Origin: Alicyclobacillus kakegawensis NBRC 103104
Lineage (GTDB): Bacteria > Bacillota > Bacilli > Alicyclobacillales > Alicyclobacillaceae
Assembly: GCF_001552655.1 (NCBI RefSeq)
Contig: NZ_BCRP01000011.1
Coordinates: 56,755-120,754, forward strand
DNA: 64,000 bases
Direction: 5' to 3'
Positions 1-7,106 of this stretch are shown here, piece after piece. Position 1 is the first letter of the stretch; each line of letters starts with the position of its first letter. Under the pieces are notes generated by a model. It ran no database searches. It had not been told where the DNA came from and worked only from the letters and a program-made list of their open reading frames with translations. A program made the position numbers and the translations under genes.

Positions 1-1038
1 GACGCTTTGCTCCACATCCCGCTCAATTCTTGTCACCTGCTCGTGGTTGATGAGCGGCCCAATCATGGTGCTCTCACTCCATGGGTCTCCCACCCCTAAT
101 TGGCCTACTTTGTGCAGAAATAAGTCCAAAAAGTCATCATAAATACTGTCGTCGACAATGATGCGATTTAACGCCATGCAGATTTGTCCCTGATGCAAGA
201 ATTTGCCCACTGCGGCCGCTTCGGCTGCCCGTTCAATGTGTGCATCGTCAAGGACAATCAGCACGTTGTTTCCTCCCAATTCAAGGGCAACATCTTTTAA
301 GTATCTACCCGCGATCTCAGCTACGTGACGCCCCACCTCCGTGGATCCGGTAAACGAAATGAGACTTGGAATCGGGTGACTGACAAACGGATCGCCAATC
401 TCGGAACCTTTTCCTACTACTACGTTCAGGACACCAGCTGGTAATCCCGCTTCTTCAAAGAGACTGGCGATAAGCAATCCTGCAGTCACCGGTGTCTCCG
501 ACGCGGGTTTCACCACGACGGTGTTCCCTGTCGCTATGGCGGGAGCGATAGATCTCATCGCAAGAACCAACGGGAAATTCCAAGGACCAATGACGGCGAC
601 CACCCCTTTGGCGGACCGGTACACTCTGTTCTCGCGCCCCGGCACATTGGAGGGAAGTATTTTTCCCGAGACCCGGTACGGAAACGTGGCGGCTTCCCGC
701 AGTGTGTAAATGGTGGCTTGCCATTCAATGTTGGCTTTGGCCAGTGTGCTTCCTCCTTCTTCCACAAGCCATTTCACAATCTCGTCCCTACGTCGAATCA
801 TGCCGTCAATCACGCGGTTCAAGATATCCTGTTTATGCGCGGGAGTAGTAGCTTCCCAGTCCTTCTGGACGCTCTTGGCCGCCTCATAGGCCTGATTCAC
901 ATCGTCCACACTGGCACAGACGATCGTTTGAATAATGTCTCCCGTGAACGGATTGCGATTGACAATGGTTTGTTGGCTCGACCCTTCCTGCCACTTACCA
1001 GCTATGAACTGCTTGGAATACTGTGTTGCTCCGTTCAT
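1..1038 (-). CDS. Aldehyde dehydrogenase, NAD(P)-dependent (3' end beyond window)
   Basis: This frame is open from an ATG at 1038 to the window edge, about 346 residues, so the C-terminus is missing. It oxidises an aldehyde to the acid with NAD(P). The cofactor-binding stretch GPWNFPLVLAMRS, the FTGSTEVGR segment, the general-base Glu in LELGGNN and the nucleophilic Cys in GQICMALNR are all present. The wording around the Cys resembles the benzaldehyde/vanillin dehydrogenase group (YfmT type) more than betaine-aldehyde enzymes; that is recall, not a search. An AAGGGTGAT sequence precedes the ATG. It is the last visible gene of the CoA-thioester operon, 124 bases after the acyl-CoA ligase, and may oxidise an aldehyde produced or fed into that pathway. 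Substrate unknown. Confidence 0.9.
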   Translation of the reverse strand, partial: MNGATQYSKQFIAGKWQEGSSQQTIVNRNPFTGDIIQTIVCASVDDVNQAYEAAKSVQKDWEATTPAHKQDILNRVIDGMIRRRDEIVKWLVEEGGSTLAKANIEWQATIYTLREAATFPYRVSGKILPSNVPGRENRVYRSAKGVVAVIGPWNFPLVLAMRSIAPAIATGNTVVVKPASETPVTAGLLIASLFEEAGLPAGVLNVVVGKGSEIGDPFVSHPIPSLISFTGSTEVGRHVAEIAGRYLKDVALELGGNNVLIVLDDAHIERAAEAAAVGKFLHQGQICMALNRIIVDDSIYDDFLDLFLHKVGQLGVGDPWSESTMIGPLINHEQVTRIERDVEQSV

Positions 1039-1162
1039 GCTTTCATCACCCTTCTTGATTGGCGAAAATACTGAATTCTAATTGCGAAGTTTGACTTGCG
1101 CACAGAAACAAGTTGCATTCATCCACATCAATCAAACACGGATAGATGAAGCACGAATTCTT

Positions 1163-2725
1163 CTATGTTCTCACCCCTCGATACCCCAGCTTCAATTTGC
1201 TCACTAGCTCCGGCTTAACTACTTTCCCACTGGGGGTCATCGGGAGATCCTCCACAAAGTACACCCGACTGGGAATCTTGTAGTCCGCAAGCTTGGTTTT
1301 CAGAGATTCCAATATGTCTTGCTCCGTACAAGATATTCCCGGCCGCAGCTTGACAACAGCGCACACCAGCTCGCCCATCACATCGTCTGGCACACCAACG
1401 ACAGCACACGCTTCCACGCGATCATCTTGCGATATCATACCTTCCACTTCTTGCGGGTAGATGTTATACCCACCGCGAATGATCATCTCTTTCTTTCGTC
1501 CCAAAAACTTAATGTAACCGCTATCATCCAATACCCCAAGATCACCGGTATGGAACCACCCCTCCCTGTCGAAGTTCTTCTTAGTCTCTTCCGGGGAGTT
1601 GTAATATCCTTTTAGGATGCCATATCCCTTACACACAATTTCGCCAACGCTCCCGGCAGGAAGCACATGTCCCGCCTCATCGACAATTTTTACCTTAGTG
1701 CGGTCCATTACTTTGCCCACCGTTGTCATAATGGTCTCCACGTCATCATCATACAAGGTCTGTGTAACCGTTCCGACTTCCGTAAGCCCGTAACCCACCA
1801 TAATCTTCATGTTCAACACTTCCTGAACCCTCTCCACCAGTCCAGGAGGAACGGGAGCGCCACCAGTTAACCCACACCGCAAAGATGATAGATCAAATGA
1901 TTCACGTTCTGGGTGATTCAATTCCATGATAAACATGGATGGGACAGCATTCCAGACAGTAACCCTTTCCTTCTCAATCAGCTCCAACGTGCCCTTGGCG
2001 CTGTATCGCTCCTGTAGAATAATTCTTGACTGAGCGTATAATGCAGCCATCAGGCACGATCCCATACCAAAAACGTGAAACAACGGGAGGTTGATTAAGA
2101 AAACGTCATCGGCTGTGCACCTCATGGCCGTCGCAACACCGACAGCTCCCATGGTTAAGTTGCAATGAGTGAGAATGACACCCTTGGGGAGCCCCGTAGT
2201 CCCAGACGTGTACAAGATGCAAAATGTATCTTCCAATGGATCTATCGTGACGGCTGTAAAGTCCCGGCCGGCTTGCATGCTCATCAGGACGTCATAGGAG
2301 AGAGCGCCGTTCCATTCGGATCGAACAGCTACCACATTCGGTACTATCCTCTGGATGAGGTCCATCCCCACGCTTTGTTCAAATTCCTTATTCGTGAATA
2401 TGAGCTTCGGTCGGCAATCCTTCAGAATGTGTTCAATCTCATGCAAGCGATATCGCGGATTTAAGGGAACAAGGATTGCGCCCATCTTGCAGACGGCAAA
2501 ATAAATGGTCAGAGTCTCGATCCAGTTAGGCAACACGACCGCCACTCGATCTCCGCGATGGACCCCTTGAGCTATCAATGCGGAGGCAAGTTGATCACTT
2601 TCTGCATCCAATTGTTCGTACGTCAATCGCCTGTTTCCGTCGTACAAGGCTTCGCGAGTCGGCCGTGATGCCACCGCGCGCTTTAACAGTTCCACGAAAC
2701 TCGGTGCCGCATCCGCCTGTTTCAT
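1163..2725 (-). CDS. AMP-forming acyl-CoA synthetase (acid:CoA ligase)
   Basis: 520 residues. It activates a carboxylic acid to its CoA thioester through an acyl-adenylate. ANL-superfamily motifs appear in order: phosphate loop YTSGTTGLPKG near residues 172-182, GGAPVP, YGLTE, the hinge region WFHTGDLG, KEMIIRGGYNIYPQEVE, and the catalytic Lys in PSGKVVK close to the C-terminus. The ATG at 2725 is chosen because GGAGGTG lies 7 bases upstream; an upstream in-frame start would run into the thiolase stop. The gene follows the thiolase after 19 bases, which implies one transcript. Medium- or long-chain fatty acids or arylpropenoic acids are all possible substrates; the sequence alone does not decide. 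Confidence 0.92.
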   Translation of the reverse strand: MKQADAAPSFVELLKRAVASRPTREALYDGNRRLTYEQLDAESDQLASALIAQGVHRGDRVAVVLPNWIETLTIYFAVCKMGAILVPLNPRYRLHEIEHILKDCRPKLIFTNKEFEQSVGMDLIQRIVPNVVAVRSEWNGALSYDVLMSMQAGRDFTAVTIDPLEDTFCILYTSGTTGLPKGVILTHCNLTMGAVGVATAMRCTADDVFLINLPLFHVFGMGSCLMAALYAQSRIILQERYSAKGTLELIEKERVTVWNAVPSMFIMELNHPERESFDLSSLRCGLTGGAPVPPGLVERVQEVLNMKIMVGYGLTEVGTVTQTLYDDDVETIMTTVGKVMDRTKVKIVDEAGHVLPAGSVGEIVCKGYGILKGYYNSPEETKKNFDREGWFHTGDLGVLDDSGYIKFLGRKKEMIIRGGYNIYPQEVEGMISQDDRVEACAVVGVPDDVMGELVCAVVKLRPGISCTEQDILESLKTKLADYKIPSRVYFVEDLPMTPSGKVVKPELVSKLKLGYRGVRT

Positions 2726-2744
2726 CCTGTTCACCTCCTCAAAT

Positions 2745-3929
2745 CTAGAGTCTCTCCCAAACAACCGCTATCCCTTGGCCGCCTCCGATACAAATGGCGG
2801 TGACGCCGATCTTCTTCTTCCTCCTGGCCAGTTCATAGAGCAGCGCCAAGACGATCCTGCCTCCCGTCGCGGCCATCGGGTGGCCCAAGGCAACGGCTCC
2901 TCCATTGACGTTGGACAGATCGGGATCAAAGTCGAGTTCTTTCAAACAGGCCAAATATTGAGCCGAAAATGCCTCGTTGATCTCCAACAAATCCACGTCA
3001 GCCAGGCTTAGATTCGCTTTGGACAGGGCCGCTCGGATTGCAGGAACAGGCCCAATGCCCATCACAGTGGGTTCAACGCCTACCACTCCCCAGCTGACCA
3101 GTCGCGCTATTGGACGCAATCCTCTCTCCTCGGCAAATCGCTCCGACACCAGAACCACAGTGGAGGCCCCGTCATTCACGGGACTAGCATTGCCCGCGGT
3201 GACAACCCCCCCTTCCTTGAAGCGCGGACGCAACCTGCTGAGCTTTTCCAATGACGTGTTTCTGGGTTGTTCATCCTCGTCCACGATAGTCTCTCCGTAT
3301 TTGTCTGACACAGTGACAGGGACGATTTCTTGACGAAGATAGCCTTTCTCCTTGGCTTGCAAAGCTCTTTGGTGACTGGACAAGGCGTGCCGGTCAATCT
3401 CCTCGCGAGTCAATTCATATTGCACTGCCAGGTTCTCAGCCGTCATGGCCATAGTGCAACCAGCGTACGTGTCGGTAAGGCCCTCCCACAATACATCCTC
3501 GAAGACGCCACTGCCACCGTATGGGATTCCCCACCGAGCCCTGCGCAGGACAAAGGGAACCTGACTCATGTTCTCTGTGCCCCCTGCCAGAACTACGGTC
3601 GATTCGCCGGTTTGAATCAGCCGTCCACCCTGAATCATGGCCTCCAGGCCGGACCCGCAGAGTCGATTGATGGTCAAGGCTGGCGTCTCAATGCGCGCAC
3701 CCGATTTGAGCGCAACGTGCCGAGCCAACAGGTGCGCGTCCTTACTTGATTGATAAGAGTTGCCAATGACCACCTGGTCGACTTCCTGTGCACTGACTCC
3801 CGACCGGGCCAGAGCCTCCTTAGCTGAAATTACGCATAAATCCGTGGCCGATACTTCACGCAGAGCACCACAAAACTTCCCGAACGGCGTACGGGCGCCT
3901 TCAAGCAAAACAACACCGTTTGAGGCCAT
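2745..3929 (-). CDS. Acetyl-CoA acyltransferase (thiolase)
   Basis: 394 residues, the normal thiolase length. It cleaves 3-ketoacyl-CoA with CoA to release acetyl-CoA, or runs in reverse. The acyl-accepting Cys lies in NRLCGSGLEA, the catalytic His in GHPMAATGGR and the second Cys in the C-terminal CIGGGQG motif. The N-terminus (GVVLLEGARTPFGKF) is typical. The ATG at 3929 has GGGAGGT about 8 bases upstream, and only 7 bases separate it from the hydratase stop codon. Together with its neighbours it completes a beta-oxidation-type spiral. No acyl-CoA dehydrogenase is visible, so the substrate may already be alpha,beta-unsaturated, or that step is encoded elsewhere. Confidence 0.93.
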   Translation of the reverse strand: MASNGVVLLEGARTPFGKFCGALREVSATDLCVISAKEALARSGVSAQEVDQVVIGNSYQSSKDAHLLARHVALKSGARIETPALTINRLCGSGLEAMIQGGRLIQTGESTVVLAGGTENMSQVPFVLRRARWGIPYGGSGVFEDVLWEGLTDTYAGCTMAMTAENLAVQYELTREEIDRHALSSHQRALQAKEKGYLRQEIVPVTVSDKYGETIVDEDEQPRNTSLEKLSRLRPRFKEGGVVTAGNASPVNDGASTVVLVSERFAEERGLRPIARLVSWGVVGVEPTVMGIGPVPAIRAALSKANLSLADVDLLEINEAFSAQYLACLKELDFDPDLSNVNGGAVALGHPMAATGGRIVLALLYELARRKKKIGVTAICIGGGQGIAVVWERL

Positions 3930-3936
3930 GGTGTAA

Positions 3937-4722
3937 CTACCTCCCAGAGAACTGTGGCTCCCTCTTTTCGCGGAAGGCCGCGAGTCCTTCTTTCCGATCC
4001 TCACTCAAAAAGGCAAGCAACGAGCATGCGTCTTCAATATAGAGCGCGTCCTGCAGGCGCATGTTCATGCCAACATTCAAGGAGCGCTTCAGCATGCGAA
4101 TGGCCATTGGCGACTTTTGCGCCAACCGATTCCCCCATTCCAGCGCGGACTCTCGCAACGCGTGCGCTTCCACAACACGGTTCACCAAGCCAAATTCCAT
4201 CGCCCGACTGGCGTCGACCCTATCGCCCAGAAGCATCATCTCTTTCGCGCGCGGATAGCCTATCAAACGAGGCAACCGCTGGGTTCCGCCTGCCCCAGGT
4301 ATGATTCCCAACCCGACCTCCGGAAAGGCGAACTGTGCAGTGTCCGAACAAATCCGTAAGTCACAAGCGAGCGCCAGCTCACACCCGCCTCCAAAGGCCA
4401 CCCCATTCACCGCAGCGATGACGGGCTTGGATGAATGTTCAATGCTACCGAACGCCGTTCGTGCTAGCTCTGAAAATCGCTCCAACCCACTGTAATCCAG
4501 ACCGCCCATTTCCTTGATATCGGCCCCGGCTGAGAAAGCTTTTTCACCTTCACCCGTCAATACCACGGTACGTATCGTGTCGTCGGACTCCATCCGAATC
4601 ATCATTTGCTGCAATTCTCGAAGTATCGTGCTGTTGATAGGATTGTAGGGAGGTCTGTTCAACGTAATCAGGGCGACCCTGTCGTACACTTCACAACGAA
4701 CCTCATCAATTCCACTACTCAA
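3937..4722 (-). CDS. Enoyl-CoA hydratase/isomerase (crotonase family)
   Basis: 261 residues with a TTG start. It adds water across the double bond of 2-enoyl-CoA. The two catalytic glutamates of crotonase are both visible, in GGGCELALACD and in FPEVGLGIIPGAGGTQRL, and the oxyanion-hole segment FSAGADIKEM is intact. This favours a true hydratase over a lyase or dehalogenase. An upstream TTG at 4767, overlapping the dehydrogenase stop, would add 15 residues unlike the family. The TTG at 4722 has AGGAGG about 10 bases upstream and gives the usual length, so I prefer it, with moderate certainty. It sits between the hydroxyacyl-CoA dehydrogenase and thiolase genes. Confidence 0.9.
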   Translation of the reverse strand: MSSGIDEVRCEVYDRVALITLNRPPYNPINSTILRELQQMMIRMESDDTIRTVVLTGEGEKAFSAGADIKEMGGLDYSGLERFSELARTAFGSIEHSSKPVIAAVNGVAFGGGCELALACDLRICSDTAQFAFPEVGLGIIPGAGGTQRLPRLIGYPRAKEMMLLGDRVDASRAMEFGLVNRVVEAHALRESALEWGNRLAQKSPMAIRMLKRSLNVGMNMRLQDALYIEDACSLLAFLSEDRKEGLAAFREKREPQFSGR

Positions 4723-4763
4723 TGTAGGAAAACCTCCTAAGGCAAAAGGGATGACAACTCTGT

Positions 4764-5603
4764 TCAATATTCATACCAACCCGCACCCGTCTTTCTCCCC
4801 AACCTTCCTGCCCTCACTAACCTCCGCAGCGACTGAGGGGCAGCATATCGATCATCTTTGAATTCCTCGTAAAAGTAATCCATGACACTCAGCCCGACAT
4901 CCAGTCCGCCCATGTCCTGTAACGCAAAAGGCCCCATCGGATAATTCAAACCCAGCGTCACGGCCTTATCGATGTCCTCAATGGAGGCTACTCCTTCTTC
5001 CACCAGCCGTATAGCCTCTATAAATTGAACGGTCATAATTCGGTTTACAATGAAACCCGGGGTATCTTTTTTCACCACAACCGGGGTTTTTCCCAGTTGT
5101 TCAGCCAAATCGACCGCTCTGCAAACGCTTTCATCGCTGGAATGGTACCCTCGAACAACCTCCACCAGCCTCATCACTGGAGCCGGGTTAAAGAAGTGTA
5201 TGCCTACCACCTTGTCGGGCCTTGACGTCGCACGCCCAAGCAAGGTGATAGAGATCCCGGACGTGTTCGACGCGATAATAGCGTTTGGATGCAGCACCTG
5301 ATCTAGCTTGCTGAACATATCCTGTTTCGCCGACGGGTCTTCGATGATAGCCTCGATCACCATATCAGCCCCAGATATACTCTCCAACGTGGATGTGACA
5401 TGGATACGGTCTAAAGTTTCTTTGCCTTCTTCGACTGTCAGTCTGCCTTTCTCAACGCTGCGGTTAACCGAGGCCCGAATGCGCTGAAGAGCGTTGGTCG
5501 CCAATTCTTCTGTGATGTCCCACAGCACCACGTCCAGGCCCTTGGATGCTGCCAATTGCGCAATTCCACTGCCCATTGTGCCTCCGCCAACGACTCCTAA
5601 CAC
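4764..5603 (-). CDS. 3-hydroxyacyl-CoA (3-hydroxybutyryl-CoA) dehydrogenase
   Basis: 279 residues. It oxidises L-3-hydroxyacyl-CoA to the 3-keto form with NAD. The Rossmann motif GGGTMGSGIAQ starts at residue 6. The catalytic His is in GIHFFNPAPVM, and the C-terminal helical domain contains YPMGPFALQDMGGLDV. It is the stand-alone short form, not the fused multifunctional enzyme. The GTG start at 5603 follows AAGGGGG at suitable spacing and leaves almost nothing before the nucleotide-binding loop. It is the first gene of the operon, downstream of a strong promoter, and is followed directly by the hydratase. Confidence 0.92.
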   Translation of the reverse strand: MLGVVGGGTMGSGIAQLAASKGLDVVLWDITEELATNALQRIRASVNRSVEKGRLTVEEGKETLDRIHVTSTLESISGADMVIEAIIEDPSAKQDMFSKLDQVLHPNAIIASNTSGISITLLGRATSRPDKVVGIHFFNPAPVMRLVEVVRGYHSSDESVCRAVDLAEQLGKTPVVVKKDTPGFIVNRIMTVQFIEAIRLVEEGVASIEDIDKAVTLGLNYPMGPFALQDMGGLDVGLSVMDYFYEEFKDDRYAAPQSLRRLVRAGRLGRKTGAGWYEY

Positions 5604-5694
5604 TCACGACGGCCCCCTTCTAGTGGATTGAACTTCGCGATCGAACGGTTTATGACTCTGTTTCACAAATGTTGACACCATAATTGAATTCTTT

Positions 5695-5738
5695 ATTGTT
5701 AACAATTTGATTGTACATCCAGCCTTGCTTTTAGTCAA
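5695..5738 (-). promoter_or_regulatory. Promoter and palindromic operator of the CoA-thioester operon
   Basis: On the minus strand a -35 TTGACT (5733-5738) and a -10 TACAAT (5710-5715) are separated by 17 bases, a good match to a vegetative promoter. Transcription would begin near 5703, inside the perfect 12-base palindrome ATTGTTAACAAT (5695-5706). That position suits a repressor. The cognate regulator is not in the window; a TetR-family fatty-acid or aryl-CoA repressor is a guess. Confidence 0.6.
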
Positions 5739-5771
5739 TCAAATCATGAGATTCCGTAGTTCACCTGGTGA

Positions 5772-5945
5772 CGAGACGCCACCGGCGATGGCAGAAATCG
5801 CCACAGACAGGATGATCCCGCGTGGTACACGGCGGTCGGCAGGAACGGTTTCTTCGAACACGTGTGCGGATGCGTCATATCCGGTGAAGGTGTACTGGGC
5901 GGGCAGCAAGCCTCTCAAAAATCCGAACCATCCCCCAATCATCCA
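5772..5945 (-). pseudogene. Remnant of an APC-family amino acid permease
   Basis: About 55 residues in one frame read like an internal piece of an amino acid/polyamine permease: GLLPAQYTFTGYDASAHV, then EETVPADRRVPRGIILSV. The motif YTxTGYDASAHxxEET is characteristic of that family by recall. Nothing recognisable flanks it. One side runs into the promoter of the CoA-thioester operon and the other into the end of nrdB. An APC transporter has about 450-500 residues, so this is a small fossil. Confidence 0.6.
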
Positions 5946-6032
5946 CCGCCTGGCCGGACGGCGGCATGCGCCGCCAAACCGACTCCACATTCCATAGTGA
6001 CATAGGCTCCGCGAGGACCGCGGCACTCAGGC

Positions 6033-7070
6033 TCACAGCTCGTCCCAGTTCAGGTTGGCCGACTTGGTGTAGCTGGTCACCTTCTGCTCAAAAAAGTCGG
6101 TCTTGGTCGAGTTGATGGCCGCGTATTGGTCAACCCAGCGCATGGGGTGATCCGTGACCGCGGGATAGAGCGGGTGAAGATCGAGGGACTTGAGACGCTG
6201 GTTGGCCAAATATTTGATGTAGCGGTCAATCAGATCGTCACTGAGGCCGGCGATCTCGCCCGCGGTCACGTATTGACCCCAGGCGATTTCGTGCTCGACC
6301 GCCTGGGCCATCATCGCGCGCAGTTCCTCAACCAGGTCGTCCGTCACCAGCTGCGGGTTTTCCTGCCGAATCTCCTGGAAGATATGGCGGAACAGGGCCA
6401 GGTGTGTCAGTTCGTCGCGCTGAATGTACTTGATCTCGGACACGGTGCCGAGCATCTTCCCCTGGCGGCCGAGGGCGAAGAAAAAGCTGAATCCGGAATA
6501 GAAGTAGACGCCCTCGAGGATGAAGTTGGCCATCACCGTCTTAACCAGGTTCCTGTCACTGGGATCGGCGATAAATTCCTCGTAGCGGTCGGTGATGAAC
6601 TGGTTGCGGCGGAGCAGGTGTTCGTCATTTCGCCACTCGTTGTAGATTTGGTCCCGCACCTGGGCGGAGACGACCGAGTCGAGGATGTACCCGTACGACT
6701 GGGAGTGCACCGCCTCCTGGAAGGCGTGCACGGTCAGGCACAGGTTGACCTCGGGGGCGGTGATGTACTCATTGATGTTGGGCAGGTTGTGCGTCTGGAT
6801 GCTGTCCAGGAAGATGAGAAAGGACAGGATTTTGTTGAACGCCCGCTGCTCTCCTGGCGTCAACTGTGGGTACTGGCGGGCATCGTCCGCCAGGGCAATC
6901 TCCTCGGGAATCCAGAAGTTGCTCATCATCGCCCGGTACATCCGGTACGCCCACTCGTACTTGATGTTGTTCAGCTCAATCAGGTTGGTGGTGTTGCCGC
7001 CGATGATGCGTCGTTTGCCCCAGTCACGCTCTCCGGCTTCGTTGAACAGCTTGGTTCGCTCCAATTGCAT
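6033..7070 (-). CDS. nrdB: Ribonucleoside-diphosphate reductase class Ia, beta subunit
   Basis: 345 residues. This is the diiron-tyrosyl radical subunit that supplies the radical to NrdA. Ligands and radical site align with the Escherichia coli protein: Asp89 in FLDSIQ, Glu119 and His122 in QEAVHSQSY, Tyr126 as the radical tyrosine, a further Glu in FILEGVYF, and Glu/His in QRDELTHL. The tyrosine is kept, so this is not the tyrosine-less subclass. The ATG at 7070 follows GGAAGGAG. The gene lies 36 bases after nrdA in the same operon and so shares the riboswitch and NrdR control described upstream. No nrdI is adjacent, which fits class Ia rather than Ib. Confidence 0.95.
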   Translation of the reverse strand: MQLERTKLFNEAGERDWGKRRIIGGNTTNLIELNNIKYEWAYRMYRAMMSNFWIPEEIALADDARQYPQLTPGEQRAFNKILSFLIFLDSIQTHNLPNINEYITAPEVNLCLTVHAFQEAVHSQSYGYILDSVVSAQVRDQIYNEWRNDEHLLRRNQFITDRYEEFIADPSDRNLVKTVMANFILEGVYFYSGFSFFFALGRQGKMLGTVSEIKYIQRDELTHLALFRHIFQEIRQENPQLVTDDLVEELRAMMAQAVEHEIAWGQYVTAGEIAGLSDDLIDRYIKYLANQRLKSLDLHPLYPAVTDHPMRWVDQYAAINSTKTDFFEQKVTSYTKSANLNWDEL

Positions 7071-7106
7071 GGCTGCATGCTCCTTCCGCTTGTTGTACGT
7101 CGTCGC

